In this document: piece by piece, positions 47,299-56,624 of the stretch
Layout of the letters: every line of letters starts with the position of its first letter
Position numbering within the stretch: the stretch's first letter is position 1
Notes under the pieces: generated by a model
What the model saw: the letters and a program-made list of their open reading frames with translations, nothing else
Databases searched by the model: none
What the model was told of the DNA's origin: nothing
Source of the DNA: Flavobacterium aquicola
GTDB lineage: Bacteria; Bacteroidota; Bacteroidia; Flavobacteriales; Flavobacteriaceae
Length of the DNA stretch: 64,000 bases
Reading direction: 5' to 3'
Assembly (NCBI RefSeq): GCF_003385115.1
Contig: NZ_QUNI01000001.1
Location: 1 to 64,000 of the forward strand
Program-made: the position numbers and the translations under genes

Positions 47299-48390
47299 CT
47301 ATTTTTTAAGTATTTCTAAAGGCTGTCCTTTCATTTGATCATCTTTTGCAGTATCAAAAAATTGCAGAACTGTTGGTGCAATCTGATTGCTGTACAGCTG
47401 TTCTTTTGCCGTTACCTCGCCAAGAGCCTGAATGCCGTTTCCAAACACAACTAACCACACCTGATCAGCTCCCTCAATCTTAGAACCGTGACTTCTCCAC
47501 TGATCCAACGGCTCTGTTCCGCGCCCGTGATCTGTCGAAATAATAAAAAGAGTATTGTCTTTATAAAAAGAATCTTTTTGGGTAAATTTCCATAAGTCTT
47601 CAATTAAGCCATCGGCTGCATTTGCTGATTTTAAATAAGCCTGATAATTGCCATCATGTGCAAAATCATCTGTTTCTCCATAAGATATATAAACCAGTTC
47701 CGGGTGCTCTCTTTTCATATACTCTACTGCATAATTCGAAGTAAAAGCATCAAATCGAACAGAATCCCATGGTGACGGCACTTTTGGCTGCAGCTCATTC
47801 AAAAACACTTCTCTAGCAGAAATTTTATCACCCTTTACAGTTTCAAAACCAGCATTTACAGGTATTCCTGAACGCTCTTCGTTGATAATAAAGGGAAAAA
47901 CATCCCAGCTCCCAAAAGCGGCAACTTTATTTTTATATTTAGAAAGTGAATTGACTTTCTCTAAAACCGTAGTATTAGGATTATTGAACTTATCGTTGCT
48001 GTTAATTCGCTTATCATCAGCCGCACCAGTCAAAATCTCATTGTAACCCGGATATGAAAACCACATTTTATTGGTCAAATTCACATTACTTCCTAAGTTT
48101 CTATTACCGTGTAATTGTCCCATTTTAACAACTTCATTCCAGAAAAAAGGCATTAAAACAGTTCTTCTTTCCTGTGGCGTATTTCTCCAAAATCTCTCCT
48201 TCAAAGCTGTTGTATCTTCTGCATACTTTTTTGTAATTAGCTTACTGTCGGCTCCAGTAAACAGTTCCTGCCAGCGAAATCCGTCTAAAGTAATCAGGAC
48301 TATTTTTGGATTTTTTACTGCTTTTTTTTCCTGTGCCTCTGCTCCTAAAAAGCTAAAAACACATATAACTGCTATAATTATTTTTTTCAT
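47299..48390 (-). CDS. Periplasmic alkaline-phosphatase-superfamily hydrolase
   Basis: 363 aa with signal peptide (VICVFSFLGAEAQ). Metal and active-site motifs of the superfamily: IVLITLDGFRWQELF with metal ligand D36, WFSYPGYNEILTG with the nucleophile expected in this segment, SYGETDDFAHDGNYQAYL and IISTDHGRGTEPLDQWRSHG. The fold family includes phosphodiesterases, phosphonate monoester hydrolases and phosphonoacetate hydrolase. In this operon, release of an aminophosphonate or of phosphate from an ester is plausible. Four bases separate it from the transporter gene, which suggests that its product is what the transporter carries. The true substrate is unknown. Confidence 0.8.
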   Translation of the reverse strand: MKKIIIAVICVFSFLGAEAQEKKAVKNPKIVLITLDGFRWQELFTGADSKLITKKYAEDTTALKERFWRNTPQERRTVLMPFFWNEVVKMGQLHGNRNLGSNVNLTNKMWFSYPGYNEILTGAADDKRINSNDKFNNPNTTVLEKVNSLSKYKNKVAAFGSWDVFPFIINEERSGIPVNAGFETVKGDKISAREVFLNELQPKVPSPWDSVRFDAFTSNYAVEYMKREHPELVYISYGETDDFAHDGNYQAYLKSANAADGLIEDLWKFTQKDSFYKDNTLFIISTDHGRGTEPLDQWRSHGSKIEGADQVWLVVFGNGIQALGEVTAKEQLYSNQIAPTVLQFFDTAKDDQMKGQPLEILKK

Positions 48391-48586
48391 TTTTATTTGT
48401 TTTTAATTTTTAAATATTTTTCTTTTGGTTCTACTGAAATATAGTAAACATTATTTTTTTTTTACACATTAACACATTAACATCCATTAAGATACAGATA
48501 AAAAACTTAATATTCTTAATTGTTCAAATCTTTAAAAATGGTTTTCATCTTTAAATTCTACACAAATACCAAATGAACTTTTCTTT

Positions 48587-49942
48587 TTAATCTTCCAATG
48601 AAAGTTCGCTCAGACTTTCATCTAGTATCTTTAACGCAGTCTGTAGCTCTTCTCTTGTAATGGTCAGCGCTGGTGATAACTGCAAAACGTTGCCCGCAGA
48701 AACTTTAAAGCTTAATCCTTTTTTAAGACAAGCATACATTACTTTTTCTGCTTCGTTTACAGCTTTTTCTTTGGTTATGCGGTTTTTTACTAATTCTACT
48801 CCCCACAAAAGACCTCTGCCACGGATATCGCCAATAACCGCATATTTGGTTTTTAGTTTTTGCAATGCTTCTTCCATAAAAAGAGCATCGTCATTTACTT
48901 TCTTCAAAAGATTTTCATCTTCAATAAATGAAATGGTGGTTAAAGCAGCAACAGCTCCCAGCGGACTTTTTTCATGCGTATAATGTCCTAAAGAAATGTC
49001 GCCAAAAACATTATACTCATCTCTTGTAATAATTGCAGCCTGCGGCATAATACCACCGCCTAAACCTTTGCCTATGCAGAGAATATCGGGCTCAATATCA
49101 TAATGTTCAAAAGCAAACATTTTTCCTGTTCGGCCTAAAGCTATCGGGATTTCATCCAAAATCAATAAAACGCCATATTGAGAACAGAGTCTGCGGGCTT
49201 CTTTCCAAAAGTTTTTTGATGGAATTTGAACATCGGTATTCCTGATCGTTTCAGCGATAAAAGCGCCAATATCATTTTCTTTAGAAAAAACATATTCTAA
49301 ATATTCTAAACACTTTTGTTCATTGTTTTCAAAAATACCGCGATACGTTACCGGTGGAGGAATGCGTTCTACACCCGGCATTAACGGTCCCATATATTCC
49401 CTAAAAACAGATTCTCCTCCCACACTCACTGCGTCTAAAGAAGCTCCGTGAAAGGAATCCCAAAAAGAAACTACTTTAAACTTTTTCGTAATCGCTCTTG
49501 CCAGTTTTAGCGCAATGCCAATGGCTGAACTTCCGTTGGGTGTAAGCAGTACGCGATTTAAATCTGACGGACATAGGGATGCTAATTTCTCTGCAAAATC
49601 AATTGCTGGTTTATTTGTAAAACGTCTTGGTGAAAAAGGAAGTATTTGCAGCTGTTCGATTAAATTTTCAATCAATTTGGGATTTGCATACCCAATTTGA
49701 TGTACGTTGTTTCCATGAAAATCCAAATATTTTTTACCAGAAATGTTTGTAATATGAGCACCTTCACAAGATTCTAAAACATCTAAACAAGGCGTTGACA
49801 TCGATTGATGCAAAAAATAACGCGCATCTTTTTCTAAGAGATTCTTTGTCTGCTCATTATTTTCAGATGCATTCCAGAGTGCTCTTTGCGAGGTCGAGTT
49901 AATATCTCCTTCGGTTTTTTTATTGGTATTGAGATTATTCAT
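48587..49942 (-). CDS. Class III PLP enzyme, PbfA-like (1-hydroxy-2-aminoethylphosphonate ammonia-lyase candidate)
   Basis: 451 aa fold-type I PLP enzyme: LTPNGSSAIGIALKLAR (phosphate cup), ILDEIPIALGRTGKMF with D263 and CIGKGLGGGIMP with the PLP lysine K292. Most class III members are aminotransferases. A subgroup characterised as PbfA instead eliminates ammonia from (R)-1-hydroxy-2-aminoethylphosphonate to give phosphonoacetaldehyde, and is encoded next to phosphonatase-like and HpnW-like genes. The neighbours here are exactly these, so I infer PbfA function. An omega-aminotransferase acting on an aminophosphonate is the alternative. It lies between the two alkaline-phosphatase-superfamily genes, with a 196-base gap downstream of its stop that shows only a small AACACATT tandem. 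Confidence 0.7.
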   Translation of the reverse strand: MNNLNTNKKTEGDINSTSQRALWNASENNEQTKNLLEKDARYFLHQSMSTPCLDVLESCEGAHITNISGKKYLDFHGNNVHQIGYANPKLIENLIEQLQILPFSPRRFTNKPAIDFAEKLASLCPSDLNRVLLTPNGSSAIGIALKLARAITKKFKVVSFWDSFHGASLDAVSVGGESVFREYMGPLMPGVERIPPPVTYRGIFENNEQKCLEYLEYVFSKENDIGAFIAETIRNTDVQIPSKNFWKEARRLCSQYGVLLILDEIPIALGRTGKMFAFEHYDIEPDILCIGKGLGGGIMPQAAIITRDEYNVFGDISLGHYTHEKSPLGAVAALTTISFIEDENLLKKVNDDALFMEEALQKLKTKYAVIGDIRGRGLLWGVELVKNRITKEKAVNEAEKVMYACLKKGLSFKVSAGNVLQLSPALTITREELQTALKILDESLSELSLED

Positions 49943-49980
49943 GCAATCGAATTTGGTTCTTTTACTGCTTTTATTTTACC

Positions 49981-51621
49981 TTACTGCTTAAAAATCGAAG
50001 AAGGAATAATTTGTTTTGGAATTCCTGCTGTTTCATAGTAAACGTCTAACCAGCCTCCTCCTCCGCCATTAAACCAAACAACTTCTAAAGGATAAACTCC
50101 CGATTTCAGCTTAATTTCGCCTGATTTTTCTATTATACCGTGATCTCCGTCATTATTTGCCACGATTTCATTATTGACTTTCAAAATACTGCCGTCATCA
50201 GATCTGGTGTAAAACTTATAAACTCCTTCTTTTTCGATAGTAATTGTAGTTTTAAACCGCACTGCGGTATTATCTTTAATCTTTGAATTGATTTCTTCGG
50301 AACTTATTTCAAAACAATTTCCTTTTTCATTCGGAACCAGATTATCTAAAAAAGGAATACCGCTTAAATTTGACAGATAAAATATTTCATAAGAAACAGG
50401 AGGCTGAAAACCGGCTGGAATTACTCTGAAGAAAGCTTCACTTACCAGACTGGCTATACTTCCATTTTTGAAAACAGCACTTTTTACAACTGCATTTTTA
50501 TCTGTTTTAAAAGGAGTTTTATACAAAAGAGATTTACCCGAAGGCATGGATCCATCGGTTGTATATCTAATTTCGCCTTCACTGCTTGGATTTTCGATTA
50601 CCACTTCAGCTTGATTGGTAAACAGCCCGCCGGCTCTTTTGCTTAAAACTGCTTTGGGTAAAATGACAGGCGCTTTAACTCTTTTTGTCATCGGATAATT
50701 GTCTTGATCGCTGTATCCTTCAAAAGCATTTTTTACTGGTCTGCCAATGCAGGCAATCGGCATTTTTAAGCCTAAAGTAAAAGCCACAGTTGCAGCATTA
50801 TCATATTGGTAAACAGGAAAATCAATCGTATAATTTTTCTTCACTGATTTTCCCCAGACAATAAACGGAATCTCCACTTCCTGCAATGATTCACCGCCAT
50901 GACCTTTGCCTATGCCCCCGTGGTCTGAACTCACAATCACTATCGTTTCGCCTGCCATTGCTGAGCTTGTTATTGCCTGCATCACTTGACCTAATAAAAC
51001 ATCTGCTTTTTCTACAGCTTTATAATATTCGGGACTGCCGTGACCGTATTCGTGTCCGGCATGATCGACGTGATCAAAGTGCACAAATGTAAAAACAGGC
51101 TGTTTTGATTTTATATAACTGCTGGCTTTAAGTGCAGTTTCGTCTTCTGTTTCAGGATTAATATCATAGGTAACAGCGCTTTTTTCAAAGAGTCTTCCAA
51201 AACCTGTCCAATGGTAAATCGCTCCTATTTCGGCATTTTTTTTCTGATCATGAATTAATTTAAAAATGGTTGGAAAAAGAAAATCCTCACCTTGCACAAC
51301 TGCAGGAAGAACAAAATTATTTTTCTCCCAGTCGTTTGAAGTGATTCCGTGCTGCTCTGGTCCTGCTCCCATAATCATTGACGCCCAATTGGTACTTGAA
51401 CTTGATGGCAGTACCGACCTTGCATGCATAGTCGAAGCACCTTCTTTTATTAATTTATCAAAATTTGGGGTTTTGGCATTTTCAATTCCATTTGGGCTCA
51501 ATCCGTCAAAACCAATAACTACAACATGTTTTACTGCTGAAAAATCTTTTTTATTCTGTGAAAAACAAGACCATAGCGAGAATATCGCTATGATCATGAT
51601 TAAATTTTTGGTATGTTTCAT
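49981..51621 (-). CDS. Type I phosphodiesterase / alkaline phosphatase with chitobiase-C and PA14 domains
   Basis: 546 aa, exported. The signal ends SLWSCFSQ, where Cys 19 could make it a lipoprotein. The catalytic domain ~32-330 has VVVIGFDGLSPNGIENAKTP (D39), VLPSSSSTNWASMIMGAG (nucleophile T77 or neighbour), HFDHVDHAGHEYGHGSPEYY and IVSSDHGGIGKGHGGES, the nucleotide-pyrophosphatase/phosphodiesterase metal set. A chitobiase-C-like segment (GEIRYTTDGSMPSGKSLLYK) follows, and residues ~415-546 are a PA14-like sugar-binding domain (GVYKFYTRSDDGSILKVNNE, VWFNGGGGGWLDVYYE). Adding sugar-binding modules suggests hydrolysis of a phospho- or phosphono-ester on a glycan. It is seven bases from susD and the first enzyme of the operon. 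Confidence 0.85.
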   Translation of the reverse strand: MKHTKNLIMIIAIFSLWSCFSQNKKDFSAVKHVVVIGFDGLSPNGIENAKTPNFDKLIKEGASTMHARSVLPSSSSTNWASMIMGAGPEQHGITSNDWEKNNFVLPAVVQGEDFLFPTIFKLIHDQKKNAEIGAIYHWTGFGRLFEKSAVTYDINPETEDETALKASSYIKSKQPVFTFVHFDHVDHAGHEYGHGSPEYYKAVEKADVLLGQVMQAITSSAMAGETIVIVSSDHGGIGKGHGGESLQEVEIPFIVWGKSVKKNYTIDFPVYQYDNAATVAFTLGLKMPIACIGRPVKNAFEGYSDQDNYPMTKRVKAPVILPKAVLSKRAGGLFTNQAEVVIENPSSEGEIRYTTDGSMPSGKSLLYKTPFKTDKNAVVKSAVFKNGSIASLVSEAFFRVIPAGFQPPVSYEIFYLSNLSGIPFLDNLVPNEKGNCFEISSEEINSKIKDNTAVRFKTTITIEKEGVYKFYTRSDDGSILKVNNEIVANNDGDHGIIEKSGEIKLKSGVYPLEVVWFNGGGGGWLDVYYETAGIPKQIIPSSIFKQ

Positions 51622-51628
51622 TATGCTC

Positions 51629-53134
51629 TTATTTTAAAAGCCACATAACTGCATTAATATCATCAGTTCCTCCGTATTGGCTAGCTAATGCAGCTTTCAC
51701 GTTTTCAGAATTTGTTTCGAATTCACTCTGCGGATATTTCCATCTCATTGGTATTTTACCATTGTTTTTATTTGCTGGTCCAACATCAAATTTTGGAATC
51801 CCTGTTCTTCTGTAATTGAAATAAGCTTCTCTTTCGGAATTTTGGAAAAAGGCAACATATTTTTGAGTCAGAATTTGTTCCAAGCCAGCAGTATTATTTC
51901 CTTTATAAACAACATTTGCATTGCTTAAGAAACTGGAAATATCAGTACTGGAAACATTGTAAAAGTCCATAGAAGCTTTGATTCCCTGGTTATAATAAGC
52001 TGCTGCACTGCCGTCGATCCATCCTCTGTTTATGGCTTCGGCAATTACAAACTGCTGTTCTGCGTATCCAAATAAGATATATCCTTCACCAACATAATTA
52101 CTGTAGTATCTTTTCTCGCTAGGATATGATAATTTCCCTTCATCTGAAGCCACTTGCATAGAACCTTGTTCGTCTCCCGTATTTGCTGGGATATACGCAT
52201 TTAAATTCAAAGGATCGTTTGCTTTAAAATAAAAGGCAGCAGGATCTGCAACTTTATAAATTCTTGGATCATTGTTTTGTTTAAGAATATTCAAATAGGT
52301 ACCTGCCATGATATCTCTGTTTCTATTACGTCCAAAATTACCGGGGTTTAATGCATAATTATTACCGTTTTCATCTGAAAAATTACGTGTCATATTATCT
52401 TCAATCCCTCTCATTAATGGATATTTTGATGGGTTACTAATGATCCCTTTAAATTGGCTGATAACATTAATATCTGCTGTTTTTTTACTTAAACTGATCA
52501 GCACTCTTAAGTGAAATGAATTAATTGCTCTCTGCCATTTATCCAAGTCTCCTTTATATAAAAAATCACCTTGAACAGCGCCTGTCCCTACTTCTGCCTT
52601 TGCTGCTGTAATCTGATCATTTGCAGCATCTAAAAGTCTCAAAATCTCAATATAGACATCTTTCTGGGCATCGTATTTAGGCTTTGTAATTGGATCATCA
52701 CTTTTAGCTTTTAGCGATTCAGTCATTGGGATGTCCCCCATTCTTTTAGACATATAATCTAAAAAGTAAGCATCGAAAAATTTTGCTAAAGCTGCATATT
52801 TATTTTTTGTATCTAATTTCTCTGCTTCTTTTACCATTGCCTGAACATTAGACATAGTCGTGTAACGCAATGGTGCTGAGCCCCAGTTGTAATCCTGCTC
52901 CCCGTAATAGTCAAAAGATATTGCCCAAAACTGGTTGTCTCTCTGCGCGCTGGACCACGGACCTTCATCATCGACATTATTCATTACCCGTAAAACTTCT
53001 GTCAATAACATCGATGGCGGAACACTTGTTGCACGATTTGGATCATCGGCCAAATCTTCAAAATTAGTACACGCTCCCACCATAAAAACCATTACAATAA
53101 TTAGTACGCTTTTATATAGTTGTATTGTTTTCAT
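51629..53134 (-). CDS. SusD/RagB-family lipoprotein of the second locus
   Basis: 501 aa, lipoprotein signal ending MVFMVGAC (Cys 22). The same SusD-like 2 family hallmarks appear as in the first locus: NFEDLADDPNRATSVPPSML, AALAKFFDAYFLDYMSKRMG, WQRAINSFHLRVLISLSKK, YAEQQFVIAEAINRGWI and the ending ASQYGGTDDINAVMWLLK. It pairs with the SusC gene 12 bases upstream. As the surface binding protein of a locus otherwise made of phosphonate-type enzymes, it likely recognises an aminophosphonate-decorated glycan or lipid, which is inference. It is clearly paralogous to, but well diverged from, the SusD at 26640-28157. Confidence 0.92.
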   Translation of the reverse strand: MKTIQLYKSVLIIVMVFMVGACTNFEDLADDPNRATSVPPSMLLTEVLRVMNNVDDEGPWSSAQRDNQFWAISFDYYGEQDYNWGSAPLRYTTMSNVQAMVKEAEKLDTKNKYAALAKFFDAYFLDYMSKRMGDIPMTESLKAKSDDPITKPKYDAQKDVYIEILRLLDAANDQITAAKAEVGTGAVQGDFLYKGDLDKWQRAINSFHLRVLISLSKKTADINVISQFKGIISNPSKYPLMRGIEDNMTRNFSDENGNNYALNPGNFGRNRNRDIMAGTYLNILKQNNDPRIYKVADPAAFYFKANDPLNLNAYIPANTGDEQGSMQVASDEGKLSYPSEKRYYSNYVGEGYILFGYAEQQFVIAEAINRGWIDGSAAAYYNQGIKASMDFYNVSSTDISSFLSNANVVYKGNNTAGLEQILTQKYVAFFQNSEREAYFNYRRTGIPKFDVGPANKNNGKIPMRWKYPQSEFETNSENVKAALASQYGGTDDINAVMWLLK

Positions 53135-53146
53135 TTTTGCTCGTTT

Positions 53147-56100
53147 TTAAAATTTAAAGTTTAAGTTAATACCGTAACTTTTTACAGTTGGAGTTTGCAA
53201 TGGCGAAGCACTTTCGTCTAAAAACTGATCTAAATCAATATTTTTATTTTTTGAGAAGTACAGTAAATCTCTCCCCACAAGAGAAATAGAGGCATACGTC
53301 ATAAATGAATTTTTTATGAAAGAATCCGGAAAACTGTAAGTCAGGCTTATTTCTCTTAATTTAAAAAACGTTTTTTCTATAATATTTGCTGCATAATTTC
53401 CGTGGTATGATTTTGCATAATCCTGATAATACATTTTGGTTGTATTTGGAGCAAAAGTTCTTGTATCAGTAATAGTATTTCCCTGACCGTCAGTAATTAA
53501 TTCTCCACCTGTTATGACAACACCATCAGTCACGTATGACTTTATTCCTTTCACATCATTAGCTCTTTCGGGCGTATCACTATCAGCATGTCGTCCGCTC
53601 TGCCACATTTTTTGGTTTACATAGTTTTCGATTTTTCCGCCATAACGTCCGTCAAATGTGAAATTCAATGCCAGATTTTTATAATTCAGATTATTTGTAA
53701 TACCCATTGACCAATCTGGTGCTTTGTAACCAACTTTAGTTTTATAAGGATTAATAAGCGGTTTTCCGTCATTACCTACGATTAATTTCCCTTCATTGGT
53801 TCTCATAAAATCATTAATGAAAAAACCATCAACACGATCCCCAATGTTTATTAATCCGTTATTATCAATACCTGGATAAACCTCTTTTAGATATTCTTTA
53901 TACGTTGACCAGTTCACTCTGAAATCCCAATTGAAATTGGCACTTTTTACTGGTTTCACAAAAGCAGATAATTCAAATCCTTTTGTTTCAGTTGTTATAC
54001 CATTTTGTTTACTTCCTTGATAACCTGAAGTTTCAGAATATTTCAAATCAAAAATCTGTGGTCCATTTGTATTTTGGTAATAAGTAACATCGAAGCCAAA
54101 TCTGCTTTTAAACATTCTTGTTTCCATACCAAATTCTGCTGAGGAGTTGAATGCTGGTTTTAATTGGTCGTTGTTCAAAATTTCTCCTACGTAAGCTGCG
54201 TTATATGTAACGCCATCGATAGTAAAAGGATCCCTTAATCTGTAAGTGTCAAGATTACTGTAAATATCCAATGAGCCACCAACTTTTGCAAACGAAGTTC
54301 TTACTTTCAGAAAATCTACTAAAGGAATATCTACAATTTCACTTATAACAGCACTTAAACCAACAGATGGGTAAAAGAAAGTATTGTTTTGTTCAGGTAA
54401 TCTCGAATCGGTATCAAATCTTCCGGTAGCACCTAAAAACAGGAATGATTTGTATGACAAATCCATTGAACCATACCAGCTATTGGTTTGATAATGGCTG
54501 TTATAACTTGTTGGCTGCATTGGAGTCTGGCTATTGCTCAACGTGTACAAACCAGGTATAATCAAATAATTAGTTGTAGCGTAAGAATTTCTATATTTTT
54601 CAATATTTATATTGGCACCAAGAGTAGCTTTAATTTCAAAATCGCTAATCGTTTTATCATAGTTCAACATAAAATCAGAGTAATTTTTGAATCTGTAATC
54701 ATATTGTTCTTTGTAATCTCCTTCAGCCTTTTCCCTATCATAAGTAGTCATGGAATAAGGAAATTTTTCATTTCTGAATAAATTACTCACTGACATATTT
54801 GTTCTTATCAATCCTGAAAAACTATCATTAAACTGATGATTTAAACTTATCTGACCAGAATAATCATTTTTATAATACCCTCTCAGCCATTCATGAGCCA
54901 TGAAATTAGGATTGTTATATCTAGTATATTCGAAGTTTTTTTGCTGAAGACCTTCTTTACCTTCCTGCCAATAATCTCTTAAATCTCTAATATCGTAATC
55001 AGCTCCGCCCCAGATCAGCATATTGTAGATGTAACTATTTGGTCCGTATTGTACGTTCGGGTTATTTGGAGAAGTTTGAAAATTGAAATTTGAACTGGCA
55101 TCAACCCAAGTTTTATCACTCAGATTGTATTTTCCGCTTAAATTGAAATTATAAATATCTAATTTGGTATTTGGATTAATTCCGTCCTGATGGGTATTTG
55201 ATAATGAAAAGCGGATATTCCCTTTATCAAAATTAGAAGCTAAAGATAAATTGTTAGTCGAAAGCAGTCCATCTGTCATGAAATTATCAAAATTGTTTGC
55301 TCCTCTTGCAAGCCAAGGCGTCGGAATAAGTTTTCCATTGGCATCAAGCGGGCTGTCATACTGTGTAATTAGCTGTCCTTCAAACTTTGGTCCCCACTGA
55401 TCATAATCCGCGTCATTAATACCGCCACCTTTTCCATCAACGAAAGCATAATTCCCATAAGAACCCGGACCATATGCATTTTGAGTTGTTGGAACAGCAT
55501 TAAACCCACCTTGGATCATTGAGTTATGATTAAATTCTACCACATAACCTTTTTTGTTACTGGCACCTCTTTTAGTTGTGATCTGCACCGCACCGTTTCC
55601 TCCAACTGAACCATATAGCGCAGCGGCATTTGCTCCTTTCAAAACATTGACACTTTCAATATCATCTGGACTAATATTCCACGTATCAGTTCCCAAAGGA
55701 ACTCCATCTACCACGATTAAAGGGCTTTTACCCCTCAAATACATTTTAGGACTGGTAAAAAATTCAGGTGATGCAGCAACAATCAAACCCGATACTTTAC
55801 CTGAAAGTGAGTTCATAATATTAGCATCTCTACCTTTAGTTAAATCTCCCTCAACTTCCTGAACCGAATAACTTAATTTTTTCTTTTCCTTTTTAATTCC
55901 TAAAGCAGTTACCACTACTTCGTCCAGTTTTTGAGAATCAGGAATTAGTTTGAATACGCCAGAAGTTTTGCCTGCAGTTTCAAAATTTGCAGTTACATAA
56001 CCCAGAAAAGAGATTTGTAATACTTCATTATCTTTTTTTAATTCAATTTCAAAATTCCCATTGGAATCTGCATTAACTGCAGTAGAAGTTCCTTTAATCA

Positions 56101-56230
56101 GCACCGATGCAAAGGGCAAAGGCATACCGAGTTCATCAATTATTCTCCCTTTAAAAGTGCTTGTTTGAGCCACAATTAATGATGTGGAGAACATCATTAC
56201 AAAAATCATTAAAGTTTTTAAGTTTTTCAT
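53147..56230 (-). CDS. SusC/RagA TonB-dependent transporter of the second locus
   Basis: 1027 aa. Signal peptide MKNLKTLMIFVMMFSTSLIVAQ (split: MKNLKTLMIF, VMMFSTSLIVAQ), then directly a carboxypeptidase-regulatory-like domain (FKGRIIDELGMPLPFASVLI), plug (IMNSLSGKVSGLIVAASPEF, LIVVDGVPLGTDTW, VNVLKGANAAALYGSVGGNG) and a beta-barrel ending GINLNFKF. There is no STN signalling domain and no sigma/FecR genes nearby, so control differs from locus 1, probably through the HTH-cupin protein. It is the first of eight co-directional genes down to 44083. The 394-base upstream gap holds its promoter. Confidence 0.93.
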   Translation of the reverse strand: MKNLKTLMIFVMMFSTSLIVAQTSTFKGRIIDELGMPLPFASVLIKGTSTAVNADSNGNFEIELKKDNEVLQISFLGYVTANFETAGKTSGVFKLIPDSQKLDEVVVTALGIKKEKKKLSYSVQEVEGDLTKGRDANIMNSLSGKVSGLIVAASPEFFTSPKMYLRGKSPLIVVDGVPLGTDTWNISPDDIESVNVLKGANAAALYGSVGGNGAVQITTKRGASNKKGYVVEFNHNSMIQGGFNAVPTTQNAYGPGSYGNYAFVDGKGGGINDADYDQWGPKFEGQLITQYDSPLDANGKLIPTPWLARGANNFDNFMTDGLLSTNNLSLASNFDKGNIRFSLSNTHQDGINPNTKLDIYNFNLSGKYNLSDKTWVDASSNFNFQTSPNNPNVQYGPNSYIYNMLIWGGADYDIRDLRDYWQEGKEGLQQKNFEYTRYNNPNFMAHEWLRGYYKNDYSGQISLNHQFNDSFSGLIRTNMSVSNLFRNEKFPYSMTTYDREKAEGDYKEQYDYRFKNYSDFMLNYDKTISDFEIKATLGANINIEKYRNSYATTNYLIIPGLYTLSNSQTPMQPTSYNSHYQTNSWYGSMDLSYKSFLFLGATGRFDTDSRLPEQNNTFFYPSVGLSAVISEIVDIPLVDFLKVRTSFAKVGGSLDIYSNLDTYRLRDPFTIDGVTYNAAYVGEILNNDQLKPAFNSSAEFGMETRMFKSRFGFDVTYYQNTNGPQIFDLKYSETSGYQGSKQNGITTETKGFELSAFVKPVKSANFNWDFRVNWSTYKEYLKEVYPGIDNNGLINIGDRVDGFFINDFMRTNEGKLIVGNDGKPLINPYKTKVGYKAPDWSMGITNNLNYKNLALNFTFDGRYGGKIENYVNQKMWQSGRHADSDTPERANDVKGIKSYVTDGVVITGGELITDGQGNTITDTRTFAPNTTKMYYQDYAKSYHGNYAANIIEKTFFKLREISLTYSFPDSFIKNSFMTYASISLVGRDLLYFSKNKNIDLDQFLDESASPLQTPTVKSYGINLNFKF

Positions 56231-56372
56231 TAGCTATTCAAATAGTTACTATTAGTAAATTTTTACAACACAAATGTGAAATAAATTTTACCATATGTAA
56301 ACTTTTTGATTTTAAGAAATCCTTAACAAGTCTTTATTGTATTGTCAAATTAATGTTACCTAAGAAATTTAG

Positions 56373-56504
56373 TATGCTTTTTTAAGTGATAAGCATCTTA
56401 TAGAAGTTCTAACAAATAAAAGTGCAGGAAGCAATAAAGCCATATATCCAGATGTCGCAGAAAGTCTTCTACAAAATCATTTAAATGAAACAGAAAGCCT
56501 GTAA
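56373..56504 (+). pseudogene. 3' remnant of a plus-strand gene
   Basis: A 43-codon stretch reads YAFLSDKHLIEVLTNKSAGS, NKAIYPDVAESLLQNHLNET, ESL, stop. It looks like the C-terminal tail of a protein, is directly followed by a terminator in the same direction, and is preceded by an in-frame stop with no start. It lies in the gap upstream of susC of the second locus. I do not recognise the family. The rest of the 56231-56624 gap is AT-rich and must include the susC promoter. Confidence 0.35.
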
Positions 56505-56529
56505 ATAACAAAATTTATAGGCTTTTTTT
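56494..56529 (+). terminator. Hairpin terminator in the lutC-susC gap
   Basis: Stem AAAGCCTGTAAAT / ATTTATAGGCTTT (one mismatch) followed by a T-run on the plus strand. It overlaps the last codons of the plus-strand remnant and can also act, more weakly, on the minus-strand lut transcript. Confidence 0.8.
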
Positions 56530-56624
56530 GTGTATTATTTCGAGAACTCAAGAATTCCTATATCATGGAAAGCAATTGAATATAGTTACATTTTTAAGGA
56601 AAACATTTGAATTCTAAAAATACA

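Noticed and set aside
48464..48481. Small tandem ACACATTA-AC repeat
   Set aside because: Only two units in AT-rich DNA, with no supporting feature.
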